This document shows positions 51,972 to 60,774 of a DNA stretch of 64,000 nucleotides, in pieces (position 1 is the first letter of the stretch; each line of letters starts with the position of its first letter). The translations under genes were made by a program, and so were the position numbers. Origin of the DNA: Candidatus Hydrogenedentota bacterium (lineage in GTDB: Bacteria; Hydrogenedentota; Hydrogenedentia; Hydrogenedentales; JAEUWI01); assembly GCA_019637335.1 (NCBI GenBank), contig JAHBVV010000009.1, positions 62,001 to 126,000 on the forward strand, in the 5' to 3' direction. Under the pieces are notes generated by a model. That model did not search any database. It was not told the origin of the DNA and saw only the letters and a list, made by a program, of their open reading frames with translations.

Positions 51972-54767
51972 TTAATTGGCCGGCTGCGACAGCACGAGAT
52001 CCGCGTAGGCATCGAGCACGACGCGATCGACTTCGCGCCCCGCGGTCACCTGGGCCCACAGCGTGTTGTTGCGTTTTGCGCGCATGTGGATACTTTCCGT
52101 CGGGCGGAGGTAAAACCCGAGCCCGTCGTGGAACAGGTTCCGCTCAATCGTGATTCCCCGCAGTTCCTGAAGCATTATAAGGAATGCGGAGCGCTCCTTG
52201 CTGCCGCCCGCGGTTGCATAGGCGCACATCACGTGCGCCAGAAAAGGTTCCTCGTCCGCCAGATCGCCCAGCGCGCGGCGGGAGACCTCGAGGTTCGCGT
52301 TCCAGATCGTCATGGCCTCGTCGAACGACGTTCCGCGCCGCCCGCCGCGGCCGTAGTCGGGCCGCTCCAGGATGCCCTGCAAGAGGCGAAACTCGGCCGC
52401 GTCGGGCATACCATTGGGCTTCGGGCTGTCGCCGTTTTTCGTGCTGTAGGCGATACTGTTGCGATCAAACTGGAGCGGGTTTTCCTCGGGGTAGTAGGTC
52501 TCCACGAACTTCGTTAGCGCATCCACCAAATCGATTGAGAGCGGCGAGCGAAGCGGTCGAAATTCAAAGTGCAGATTGCAGGATGACTGGAGTTTGAGCG
52601 TGAGTCCGTTTCCGGCTTCCGAACGCGCAACCAGGTCCGCGTCGAAATAGGAATCGTTCAACGGAATCAGTTCCCAGCCGGGCTCCGGTTCCGGTGTCAG
52701 CGTCACGGTGTGATAGTTCCAGGTCCGGTCCTCATTGAATACCAACCGCGCGAACGTTTGCTTGCCGGGGCCCGGATAGACGTTGCCCTGCCCCTTCACA
52801 TTCAGGAAGATGTCCGTGGTCGGAATAACGGAAAGGGGAACTTTCCCGGAGGCGTCCGGACCCGCGTTGGGCGCCAGGGCGAGATACGAGGCCGGTGTTT
52901 CGGCGTCGGCGATGGCGTCGGCGTACCCTTCGCGCCGTTCGGCCTCGTTTGCGGTGAATAACGACACGAAGGTCCACTCTTCCAGATCGGAATACCCGTC
53001 GCCATCGGCGTCCTGGTCGTCGCGCGGCAGAATGGGATCTTCGGGAGGAAGATCACGGGTAACCGCTACGCCGCGGGCTGTAAGCGCCGGAATGTCCTCC
53101 CGCAGGGCCCGCGCGGATAGCGGGTTGCCCTCCAGCGCTATGGTGGCGCCGTCGGGCCAGTTCGGGTGCGCAAGCGCCTCCGAGACGTCCTGGATTTTAT
53201 TTTTCTCCGCCCGCACCCGCTTCAGGTACGGAGAGGCCCCGGCCAGAGACGCGATACTGGTCACTTCGTTTTCTCGGATATCGAGCGACTCGAGCAAGGG
53301 AAGCGCCTCTACAAAGCGGATCGACGTAATGCCCGTATCGCGCATTTCCAGGTGAACGATCCCGGCGAGAAAGGCGAGCGAGTTCGCATTGTAGACTTTG
53401 GAGCCGTTCAACACCAGGCTGTTCAGCGGGGGCGCGAAGCCGGTATGGAGGGCGAGCAGGACTTTGTTCAACAGGACTGGATTTCCTGGCCAGGTGCTCA
53501 CTTTGAGCGCGCTCTCAAACGCGGCGTGGGGGGAGAGGGAGTATAGCGTCCCGATCGGGCGCCAGCCGAGGTTCGCGTGCTCCAGGTAGCGCAAAGCTCG
53601 GAGATCTTCCAGGCGGTCGAATCGGCTCGCGGAAAGATCGATGCTTGTGATGGCGTCGAGATCGCTTGCGGTGATGGCTGTGTCCGGAATACCGGTCGCG
53701 TCGTGCAGCGCCACGCGAAGCAACGGGTCAATCCACAACTTGCCGTCGCCGAGCCGGCTCAAGCGGTAGTGCGCCGTCAGGCGAAGGTCGCGGTCCGGCT
53801 GAATTGTCAGCTGATCGTGCGCGCCGGACACATCGCCGGACCACCCCGCGAAATCATGGCGGGCCAGTGGCGGCGCGGTGATAGTGGCCGCAACCCCCGC
53901 AGGCAGGACGTACACACCCGCAAGAGGGGCCGCCAGGAGCCTGTGCGGCGTTGGGCGATCAGCCTGGGCTTCGCCCGGGGGAAGAAACGAGACTTCGACC
54001 GTGCAGGTGACCGTTCGCGGTGGCGTCTCCACCCCGCCGGCATGGTACTCGTCCCGCGGGGCGCCTTCGGGATCCCAGGTAAGCCGGCGGGCCAGGCGTC
54101 CGCCACCGTCCCACAGCGCGATCCGCTCCAGCACGCCATCGGGATACCAGGCGCAAGCCAGCGCGCGCCACTCGAGATCCGACCAGATCATCAAGACAAA
54201 TTCGCGGAGCTCGTTTCGCTCGTCATACCGCGCGGCGTGAAGCCGCGGGGCGAAGCGGCGAACGACAATGAAATCGCTCCACGTTGCGGGGCGCCCCGGA
54301 ATGGGCGTGAGGCATTGCACGCCGAAGTAGTTCGGCAGGCGCGGCATCCAGACCCGCGAATTCGGATATTGGATCGCGGCGCGATCCTGTAATGCCAAAT
54401 GGGGGTCCTTTGGGGCCACGATGCTGGCGCCCCGCCGCGCGAGTTGCTGCGGCGTCCGCTCCCTGCTCCAGTGTTCCGGGTTGTACGCGTGGTGTGTACG
54501 CAGCGCGTCGCCGTACGTGTTGCCGAGCTGATCGGGTAATTCCGCCAGGGCTTCCAGCAGCGGGTCGAGCGCACCTTTGGGGGCGGGCCACAGCGTTTCG
54601 AGGCGATCCATCGCGGATTCGAGCGGGTACGGCAGCGCGCGCCTGATGTCCTCGTCCAGAACGTCCGCACGCGCGCCGGGCAGTACGAGGGCCGGCCCCA
54701 GCACTACAAGCGAACCCAGCGTCCAAAGCGCGCGCGCCAATGGCGGTACTTTCCGGGTCACTGTCAT
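51972..54767 (-). CDS. Secreted LRR-like protein with a bacterial-repeat domain
   Basis: 931 residues with a signal peptide (about 1-34, VLPGARA). A bacterial-repeat domain (ITAPPLARHDFAGWSGDVSG...LRLTAHY, about 290-330) precedes leucine-rich-like repeats (about 365-560: LDAITSIDLSASRFDRLEDLRAL, LLESLDIRENEVTSIASLAG). A Ca-binding-like segment, DDQDADGDGYSDLEEW, follows near 592-607. The C-terminal 300 residues are unassigned. LRR and bacterial repeats usually serve cell-surface adhesion. The ATG (54767) overlaps the stop of the upstream gene, so the two are translated together; GGAGG lies 14 bp upstream. Confidence 0.78.
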   Translation of the reverse strand: MTVTRKVPPLARALWTLGSLVVLGPALVLPGARADVLDEDIRRALPYPLESAMDRLETLWPAPKGALDPLLEALAELPDQLGNTYGDALRTHHAYNPEHWSRERTPQQLARRGASIVAPKDPHLALQDRAAIQYPNSRVWMPRLPNYFGVQCLTPIPGRPATWSDFIVVRRFAPRLHAARYDERNELREFVLMIWSDLEWRALACAWYPDGVLERIALWDGGGRLARRLTWDPEGAPRDEYHAGGVETPPRTVTCTVEVSFLPPGEAQADRPTPHRLLAAPLAGVYVLPAGVAATITAPPLARHDFAGWSGDVSGAHDQLTIQPDRDLRLTAHYRLSRLGDGKLWIDPLLRVALHDATGIPDTAITASDLDAITSIDLSASRFDRLEDLRALRYLEHANLGWRPIGTLYSLSPHAAFESALKVSTWPGNPVLLNKVLLALHTGFAPPLNSLVLNGSKVYNANSLAFLAGIVHLEMRDTGITSIRFVEALPLLESLDIRENEVTSIASLAGASPYLKRVRAEKNKIQDVSEALAHPNWPDGATIALEGNPLSARALREDIPALTARGVAVTRDLPPEDPILPRDDQDADGDGYSDLEEWTFVSLFTANEAERREGYADAIADAETPASYLALAPNAGPDASGKVPLSVIPTTDIFLNVKGQGNVYPGPGKQTFARLVFNEDRTWNYHTVTLTPEPEPGWELIPLNDSYFDADLVARSEAGNGLTLKLQSSCNLHFEFRPLRSPLSIDLVDALTKFVETYYPEENPLQFDRNSIAYSTKNGDSPKPNGMPDAAEFRLLQGILERPDYGRGGRRGTSFDEAMTIWNANLEVSRRALGDLADEEPFLAHVMCAYATAGGSKERSAFLIMLQELRGITIERNLFHDGLGFYLRPTESIHMRAKRNNTLWAQVTAGREVDRVVLDAYADLVLSQPAN

Positions 54768-56620
54768 TCTTCTTGTTCCTCCAGAGGGGGCGTGATGTCA
54801 ATTTTGGGTTGTGGAAGAAAGGGCCGGGCGTCGGCGTGGGCCATGATCTCGCCCATGTCCCGGGTTTCGCCGGGTTCGATCGGGGGGACGAGGCAGGACT
54901 CACCCCCCTGGATGAGCAGGCTCAACTCCAACCCCGGAGGCGCCACGTCAAAACGAAAACGGCCGCCCTCGCCGGTCCACGTCACGGCGCGTAACTCGTT
55001 TCCCTCGAGGAGGGCAACCTGGCGCGGCACGTTCGGCGTCTGGGAGAGATCCTCGATTCTTCCCACAATGGAACCCGCCTCGGCCAGTTGAATTGTCAAC
55101 CCGCTGGCGGGGGACTCCGCCGATACATCCAGATGTCCGAACTCCGTCTCCGTCCAGGCGTGGGTTGCGTGGAACCGCTGTGACTGGTTCGGTGGGAGGG
55201 CGGGAATGCTCATTGTGAAATCGCCGCTCGCATCGGTCCTGACGTGGAATCCCATCGAGCGAACAGCGGCGCCGGTGGCCGGAGCGCCACCGGCCCGAAT
55301 GACGCGGCCTGAAAACCGTGTGTGGGGAAGCACGGATATCGTAAAGTCTGGATAGTGCGCGCCGTGCGCCAGCAGCCATTGGGCTTTCGGCGCGTCGATT
55401 ACGGTGCAGTTCAAGCCGCGGACGTGCACCGATACCACACCGGGTCTGGCCCGGAGATTGATATCACCCGCCTCGAACCGAACGGCAAGGGGCACGATTT
55501 CCTCTTGTTCATAGACGAGTTCGATCGCGAGCTCCGTTCCCTTCACCAAATCGCCCATTTCCGAGTGTACAGTACTGCCGGCTATCGTGGCGCCCGGCCC
55601 GACAACGATAACCTGGGCCTTCGTGTGTTCGCCCGGAGTTACTTCAACGTTCACCGGCGCCGAATTGTAGGGGCTGGAGTCGACGAAAATGCCCCAGGGG
55701 CCGGCGGCGAGGGGCTCGAGGCGAAACTCGCCCGTGGCGTCCGGTGTGGCGTGCACCGATTCGCCCCAGGGAAATCCCATCCGCATGGCTTTGATCCGGA
55801 CGTCTTCCGGAAGTTCTGTTCCGTCGTAGTAGACGGCGCGCCCGACCACAGCGCCTGGCGCTGGCAGCTGGAGGTTGGGCGCCGCCTCTCCCCTTCGGTG
55901 GAGTAGCGGGGGGAATGCCTGCCCACCGGTGTCCAGCCCGCTTTCCACCGCGCCCGCATCCGGGCTCCAGGCGCGCAGCGCAAACGGCGCCCCGGCGGGC
56001 ATACCTTGAATGGTGAAGCGACCGTCCTGGCCGGTCTGTGCCGATAGTATGGCGGCCAGATCGTATGGCAACGCGACCGGCTTGTCTATCGCGCTTTTCC
56101 CTCCGGGCGCAACGATGGCGAGTATAGGCATAACCCTGGCGCCTGCCGCCGGGGCGCCTTCGTGCGTGGTGACGGTTCCGAGAATTTCGGTGCGTTCAGG
56201 AAGCTTGTGAATGCTGAAGTGAACAGGCTCGGGATTCGGAATCGCAGCCAAGTCCGACTCTCGGCGCGCCCCCACGTACGGCCGCGCCGCGTAAGGCTCC
56301 CAATTGGTCAAGAGTAGCCCGGCGTCCGGATGCTGAATGGACAAAAATCCCGGGCCGTGGATGGGCGGTTGGCGGACGAAGTATCGGTAGCGACCTTCTT
56401 CGTCCGTGATTGCGGGCGGCCCTTCCGTTGGGATCAGCGCCCCGGCCCAGTTAGTCACTGGCATCCACCAGCACCGGACTTCCGCGCCGGCGGCCGGAGC
56501 GCCGTCCCGATCCCGCACCACGCCATGCAGCAGCAGCGACCGGTGCTCGTTCTGGGATTGCCCCGGGGCCGGCAGACAGGAGAGCGCCGCTGCAAGCAAA
56601 AGACCGGTCCACCTCGCCAT
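54764..56620 (-). CDS. Secreted carboxypeptidase-regulatory-like (beta-sandwich) protein
   Basis: 618 residues with a signal peptide (LLLAAALSCLPAPGQS). Several carboxypeptidase-regulatory-like beta-sandwich domains, each opening with the G.V.d..g.P..ga.V pattern, are visible: LHGVVRDRDGAPAAGAEVRCW (about 30-50), ILGTVTTHEGAPAAGARVMP, VGRAVYYDGTELPEDVRI and GRVIRAGGAPATGAAVRS. They total four or five. Such modules act in surface attachment or as linkers of polysaccharide enzymes. The ATG at 56620 follows GGGAGGCAAC and has its own promoter (56663-56691). It is the first gene of a two-gene operon with the LRR-like gene. Confidence 0.82.
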   Translation of the reverse strand: MARWTGLLLAAALSCLPAPGQSQNEHRSLLLHGVVRDRDGAPAAGAEVRCWWMPVTNWAGALIPTEGPPAITDEEGRYRYFVRQPPIHGPGFLSIQHPDAGLLLTNWEPYAARPYVGARRESDLAAIPNPEPVHFSIHKLPERTEILGTVTTHEGAPAAGARVMPILAIVAPGGKSAIDKPVALPYDLAAILSAQTGQDGRFTIQGMPAGAPFALRAWSPDAGAVESGLDTGGQAFPPLLHRRGEAAPNLQLPAPGAVVGRAVYYDGTELPEDVRIKAMRMGFPWGESVHATPDATGEFRLEPLAAGPWGIFVDSSPYNSAPVNVEVTPGEHTKAQVIVVGPGATIAGSTVHSEMGDLVKGTELAIELVYEQEEIVPLAVRFEAGDINLRARPGVVSVHVRGLNCTVIDAPKAQWLLAHGAHYPDFTISVLPHTRFSGRVIRAGGAPATGAAVRSMGFHVRTDASGDFTMSIPALPPNQSQRFHATHAWTETEFGHLDVSAESPASGLTIQLAEAGSIVGRIEDLSQTPNVPRQVALLEGNELRAVTWTGEGGRFRFDVAPPGLELSLLIQGGESCLVPPIEPGETRDMGEIMAHADARPFLPQPKIDITPPLEEQEE

Positions 56621-56662
56621 TGTTGCCTCCCTGGTCAGGATAGTGCCGCATTATTCTTAATC

Positions 56663-56691
56663 AGCCTAGCCGAATACGGGAAAAACGTCAA
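56663..56691 (-). promoter_or_regulatory. Promoter of the beta-sandwich/LRR operon
   Basis: On the minus strand TTGACG (56691-56686), 17-bp spacer, TAGGCT (56668-56663). Start would be about 36 bp before the ATG at 56620. Confidence 0.55.
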
Positions 56692-56718
56692 GCCCCGATT
56701 TGGTTGGTTGCGGAGGCC

Positions 56719-56747
56719 TTGAATTCTCGTGGGCATGCCCGTAGTAT
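56719..56747 (+). promoter_or_regulatory. Candidate promoter of tandem hydrolase gene
   Basis: TTGAAT at 56719-56724, 17-bp spacer, TAGTAT at 56742-56747; 46 bp before the ATG. It is divergent from the minus-strand promoter 27 bp away. Confidence 0.45.
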
Positions 56748-56793
56748 GCAATATGTATCTGTGATTTCTTGTTAATCCAGGGAGTTTGGTCTG

Positions 56794-58842
56794 ATGTTGG
56801 TTCTGTTTCGCCGGGTTTTGCTGGCGCTTGTTGTGGGTTTTTCCGGGGTGGCGGGGGCGGAGGATGCGTCGCGGTGGCGGGCGTATCCGGAGGGTTTGCC
56901 GGACGGGGCGAACCCGCTTGTGTTCAATATCGCGGCGGCGCGGGCGCCGCTGGCGGCGCATGGGGATCCGGCGGACGCGGCGGCGTGGGCGGCGCGGGCG
57001 CCGGGGGTGCGGTCGGCGTTGCGGCGGGGCCTGGGGCTGGCGCCATGGCCGGAGAAGACGCCGCTGAACGCGCGGATCACGGGGCGCGCGGAGCGGGATT
57101 TCTACACGGTGGAAAACCTGGTGTTTGAGAGCCGCCCGAACTTCTTTGTCACGGCGAATGTCTACCTGCCGAAAAACGCGGCCCGCCCGGCGCCGGCGGT
57201 GGTGGTGGTTCCGGGGCACGCGATGGAGGACGGGAAGAATTACGGGCTCTACCAGCTGGGCCAGCTGGGCCTGGTGAAGCAGGGGATTATCGTTCTGGCG
57301 TATGACCCGATCGGGCAGGGGGAGCGCCGGCTTCCGGGCTTCAAGCACGAGCTGGGCTACGGATCGCTGCTTTTGGGGCAGACGAACGAGGGGATGATCG
57401 TGTGGGACACCATCCGCGCGATCGACTACCTGACATCGCGGGAGGACGTGGACGCGGGCCGCATCGGGCTGGCGGGGAACTCCGGCGGCGGCGAGAATGT
57501 GTTTTACACGATGCCGCTGGACGAGCGCATCCAGGCGGGGGCGTCGTTTTCGTTTGTGTGCTCCTATGATCTCTGGATTGCGGAGGGCGGGAACCACTGC
57601 ATCTGCAACCACCTCCCGGGCATAGTCCACGAGATGGAGGAATTCGAGATCATCGGGCTGAACGCGCCGCGCGCCTTCCTGGCGGGGAACGGGGAGGAGG
57701 ACAAGATCTTCCCGGTGGCGGGCTTCCGCGACACGATGGCGCGCGCCGGGCGGATCTACGCGATGCAGGGCGCGGCGGACCGCATCGCCGGGGTGCTGGC
57801 GCCCGCGCCGCACGGCTGGAGCCCGCGCCTGCGCGAGGCGGGGGCCGGGTGGGTGGCGAAGTGGCTGCTGGGCGAGGGCGATGGCGGCCTGATCCCGGAG
57901 GAGGGGATCGAGGCGGAGGATCCGAAGTCCCCCGATTTCCAGGCGCTGAAGGAGGGCATGCCCGAAGGGGCGGAAACCGTGGTCACGCTGAACCGCCGGC
58001 GCGCGGAGGAACTCATCGCGGCCTACGACGCCCCGCCGGCGACCCCGGCGGAATGGGAATCGCGCGCGCCGGAATGGCGCGAGGAACTCTGGGCCGTGCT
58101 CGGAGGGCGCCCGGCGGCATTCACCCCAACCGCGCGGGTTGTGTCCCAGTTCGAGTGGGCGGGGATCCACGTCGAAGTGCTCTCCATCACCACGGAGCCC
58201 GGCATGGAAGTCGCCGCCGTTTTCGCGCGCTCCGGGAGTGAGGACGCCGCGAAACCGGCCACGATCTTCCTGGGCGGACACGAGGACAAGGGCGCGGCCC
58301 TGGAATCGGGCTACGCCCGCGACGCGATCGCGCGCGGCCCCGTGCTGATCCTGGATCCGCGCGGAACGGGCGAGTCCGCGCAGCATGAGAACCATTTGAC
58401 GAGCGACAGCATCCTCCTCGGGCGCCCGCTCTTCGCGCAGCAGCTGTGGGATCTCGTGCAGGCCGCCCGCTACCTGGAGGGCCGTTCGGAGGTCGAGGGC
58501 GTCTCGGCGCACGGCGTGCGCGCGGGCGCGCTTCTCGCGGTCTACGCCGCCGCGCTGGAGGATGTCTTCGTTCGCGTCGAAGCGCGCGATATCCTTGCGA
58601 GTTACCGCTACTTCCTCGAAGACGAGCAGCCCCAGCCGATTTCGCTGTGCGTGCCGGACATTCTGAAGGTCGCCGATGTGCCGCAGATCGCGGCGCTCGC
58701 CGCCCCGACGCCGCTGGCGGTCGGTGGCCTGGTGGGCTATGGCAAAGCCGCGCTCGGCGATGCGGAGGCGGCTGACTCGTGGGCCTATGCCCGGGCTATC
58801 TACGCCGCCACCGGCGCCGCGGATGCGCTTCGGGTGGAGTGA
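56794..58842 (+). CDS. Secreted tandem alpha/beta-hydrolase, second domain degenerate
   Basis: 682 residues with a signal peptide (about 1-22, GFSGVAGA). The first alpha/beta-hydrolase domain (about 100-360) has a full triad: Ser230 in GNSGGG, Asp303 in GEEDKIF and His340 in PAPHGW. It resembles acetyl-xylan-esterase/AXE1-type and CE-like carbohydrate esterases. A second domain (about 450-660) has the same order of strands (TIFLGGHEDKGAA, VLILDPRGTGES, VEGVSAHGVRAGALLA), but at the nucleophile elbow the Ser is replaced: GVRAG at 574-578, with Arg576. The first domain is likely active, the second not. Substrate and esterase specificity are inferred. Confidence 0.82.
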   Translation: MLVLFRRVLLALVVGFSGVAGAEDASRWRAYPEGLPDGANPLVFNIAAARAPLAAHGDPADAAAWAARAPGVRSALRRGLGLAPWPEKTPLNARITGRAERDFYTVENLVFESRPNFFVTANVYLPKNAARPAPAVVVVPGHAMEDGKNYGLYQLGQLGLVKQGIIVLAYDPIGQGERRLPGFKHELGYGSLLLGQTNEGMIVWDTIRAIDYLTSREDVDAGRIGLAGNSGGGENVFYTMPLDERIQAGASFSFVCSYDLWIAEGGNHCICNHLPGIVHEMEEFEIIGLNAPRAFLAGNGEEDKIFPVAGFRDTMARAGRIYAMQGAADRIAGVLAPAPHGWSPRLREAGAGWVAKWLLGEGDGGLIPEEGIEAEDPKSPDFQALKEGMPEGAETVVTLNRRRAEELIAAYDAPPATPAEWESRAPEWREELWAVLGGRPAAFTPTARVVSQFEWAGIHVEVLSITTEPGMEVAAVFARSGSEDAAKPATIFLGGHEDKGAALESGYARDAIARGPVLILDPRGTGESAQHENHLTSDSILLGRPLFAQQLWDLVQAARYLEGRSEVEGVSAHGVRAGALLAVYAAALEDVFVRVEARDILASYRYFLEDEQPQPISLCVPDILKVADVPQIAALAAPTPLAVGGLVGYGKAALGDAEAADSWAYARAIYAATGAADALRVE

Positions 58843-58938
58843 GCCGGGCCGGACGCGGAAACAAAACAAAGTCTGCGGATTGGCGTCTGGGTTCGAGCGC
58901 TGTCCTGCGACGCGATTGTGATCCTGCAAGGAAATCTT

Positions 58939-59100
58939 GCAAGGCTGGGAGCGCAGGCGTCCCCGCCTGCAGTGCACCGAAGGTGCACTCAAGGAGCATC
59001 GCAATTGTTCCCGTACGGCCAGAAAACTAACTCGCGTGAAACCTATCCATGCGCCGGTGGCGCATGGAGCAGGCGGGGACGCCTGCGCTCCCAGCCTTGC
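58939..59100. mobile_element. Inverted-repeat element, 162 bp, with 32-bp perfect ends
   Basis: The first arm (58939-58970, starting GCAAGGCTGGGAGCGC) is a perfect 32-bp inverted copy of the second (59069-59100). Inside each arm's inner edge sits a hairpin: AGTGCACC/GGTGCACT (58971-58989) and TCCATGCGCC/GGCGCATGGA (59046-59068). There is no open reading frame inside. The terminal and internal hairpins resemble a MITE or REP-type mobile element. It fills the 383-bp gap between the hydrolase and helicase genes, which otherwise holds only a bidirectional terminator. Confidence 0.65.
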
Positions 59101-59161
59101 GCGCTCTCGTTGTAGTATCGGGGCTTGCGGGTACGGGGCTGGACACGTTGTATGGCCAGCG

Positions 59162-59204
59162 AAAAAAGACGGGCTCCCGCTTGGTATTGCGGGAGCCCGT
59201 TTTG
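59162..59204. terminator. Bidirectional intrinsic terminator
   Basis: A 12-bp perfect stem (59169-59180 with 59189-59200) is flanked by A6 on the left and TTTT on the right. It can end leftward transcription of the helicase gene and rightward transcription from the hydrolase gene. Confidence 0.85.
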
Positions 59205-59225
59205 TGTCGTGTTGATGGGGCGGGG

Positions 59226-60545
59226 CTACGCCACCTGCGCGCCGCGACGTCCGCGGCGCGAGCGCCGGCGACCGCCGCTCGGGGCCGCGTGACCGTTGCC
59301 GCCGCCGTTTCCGTTGCTGGAGGCCTGCGCCGGGGCGTTGCCGCGTCCGCGGTTGCGCCCGTTGCCGCCGCCGCGGGGTTTGCGGGTGCTTTCGCCCTGC
59401 TCGCGCACGCGGAAGGTCCGCTCCACGTCCACCGCGCCGGACCAGTCGACTTCGTCGAAGCGCTTGCCCATGCCGCGCTCGAGGTTCGCCAGTTCCTTCG
59501 TGTCTTCCGGCGTCACAAAGGTGATCGCGTCGCCCGTGGCCTGGTTGCGCGCCGTGCGGCCGATGCGGTGGACATAATCGTCGTACTGGCCTGGAACATC
59601 GAAATTAAAGACGTGCGTGACGCCCTGGATGTCGATGCCGCGCGCCGCCACGTCCGTGGCCACGAGGATATTGCACTTGCCGGACTTGAATTCGTCCAGC
59701 GCGCGCTGGCGCTGGCCCTGGGTGCGGCCTCCGTGAATCGGCTGGGACTTGAAGCCGTGTTTTCGCAGCATCTTCGCAATGCGGTCCGCGCGGTACTTCG
59801 CGCGGATGAACACGATTGCGGAGTCCACGTTGGATTCGCCAAGCAGGTCGATGAGCAGCTGCGTCTTGTCGTCATTGCGCACGGTGTAGAGGTGCTGGGT
59901 CACGGCGTCCACCGGGCGGAACACGGCGCCGACCTCGATCCGCTTCGGCTCGCGCTGAAACTCGCGCGAAACCCGCGCCATTTCGTCGGCGAAGGTGGCG
60001 GAGAAAAGCAGCGTCTGCCGGTCGCGCGGGAGCACCGAAACAATGCGCCGGATATCGGGCAGGAAGCCCATGTCCAGCATGCGGTCGGCCTCGTCAAATA
60101 CGAGGATGGAGAGCTTGTCAAAGCGGACCGTCCGCTGCTGGATATGGTCCAGCAGGCGCCCGGGCGTCGCGATGATGATGTCCGCGCCGCGGCGCAGGGC
60201 GTTGATCTGGGGCTGCATGCCCACGCCGCCGTAGACGCAGGTGCTGCGCAGCTTCATCGCCTTCGCCAGGGGCTCGATCACCTCGTGCACCTGGATGGCC
60301 AATTCGCGGGTCGGCGTCAGCACCAGCATGCGGCCGGGGCCGGGCTTGTAGCGCGAAAGCTCGCACACGGCGGGCAGGCCGAAGGCCAGCGTCTTGCCGG
60401 TGCCGGTCTGGGCGATGCCCAGGATGTCGTCGCCGCGGCTCGCGGCTTCGAAGGTTTTCGCCTGGATAGGCGTCGGATCCGTGATGCCCTTCTCGTTCAA
60501 AACGCGAAGGCACGGCTCGGGAATGTCAAAATCGTGGAAGGACAC
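59226..60545 (-). CDS. rhlE: DEAD-box RNA helicase, RhlE-type
   Basis: 439-residue helicase with all core motifs: PTPIQ (Q), AQTGTGKT (I), PTREL (Ia), TPGR (Ib), DEAD (II), SAT (III), the VFIRAKYRAD region (IV), ATDVAARGID (V) and HRIGRTAR (VI). A basic Gly/Arg/Asn-rich tail after residue 385 (RKPRGGGNGRNRGRGN, GRRRSRRGRRG) binds RNA. RhlE proteins act in ribosome assembly and mRNA decay, often at low temperature. The GTG at 60545 (SFHDFDIPEP) is preferred because AAAGGGG lies at ideal spacing and this is the family's usual start; an ATG at 60560 is the alternative. A promoter 190 bp upstream gives a long 5' UTR. Confidence 0.92.
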   Translation of the reverse strand: MSFHDFDIPEPCLRVLNEKGITDPTPIQAKTFEAASRGDDILGIAQTGTGKTLAFGLPAVCELSRYKPGPGRMLVLTPTRELAIQVHEVIEPLAKAMKLRSTCVYGGVGMQPQINALRRGADIIIATPGRLLDHIQQRTVRFDKLSILVFDEADRMLDMGFLPDIRRIVSVLPRDRQTLLFSATFADEMARVSREFQREPKRIEVGAVFRPVDAVTQHLYTVRNDDKTQLLIDLLGESNVDSAIVFIRAKYRADRIAKMLRKHGFKSQPIHGGRTQGQRQRALDEFKSGKCNILVATDVAARGIDIQGVTHVFNFDVPGQYDDYVHRIGRTARNQATGDAITFVTPEDTKELANLERGMGKRFDEVDWSGAVDVERTFRVREQGESTRKPRGGGNGRNRGRGNAPAQASSNGNGGGNGHAAPSGGRRRSRRGRRGAQVA

Positions 60546-60735
60546 TGAGGCCCCTTTCATAGTCTGCCGGGATACGATCATTGCGTGTAGCGCGGCGGTT
60601 GCGGGTTTTTGCCCAGCTAAACACGCGGCGAGCAACTCGGAGGGGAGGGGCGTCCGGGGGAGAAGTGAGCAACTGCGGGAAATGGTCCCGCGGGCGGGCG
60701 TCGAGATACGTCTCAAATGGCCCGACTGCAAACGC

Positions 60736-60764
60736 AGTATACACGGGCGGCGGTGGGAAAGCAA
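60736..60764 (-). promoter_or_regulatory. Promoter of the helicase gene with long leader
   Basis: On the minus strand TTGCTT (60764-60759), 17-bp spacer, TATACT (60741-60736). Transcription from about 60729 gives a 5' UTR near 184 nt, as in cold-shock helicase mRNAs. The UTR is GC-rich and contains no other gene. Confidence 0.6.
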
Positions 60765-60774
60765 ATACAATCAT

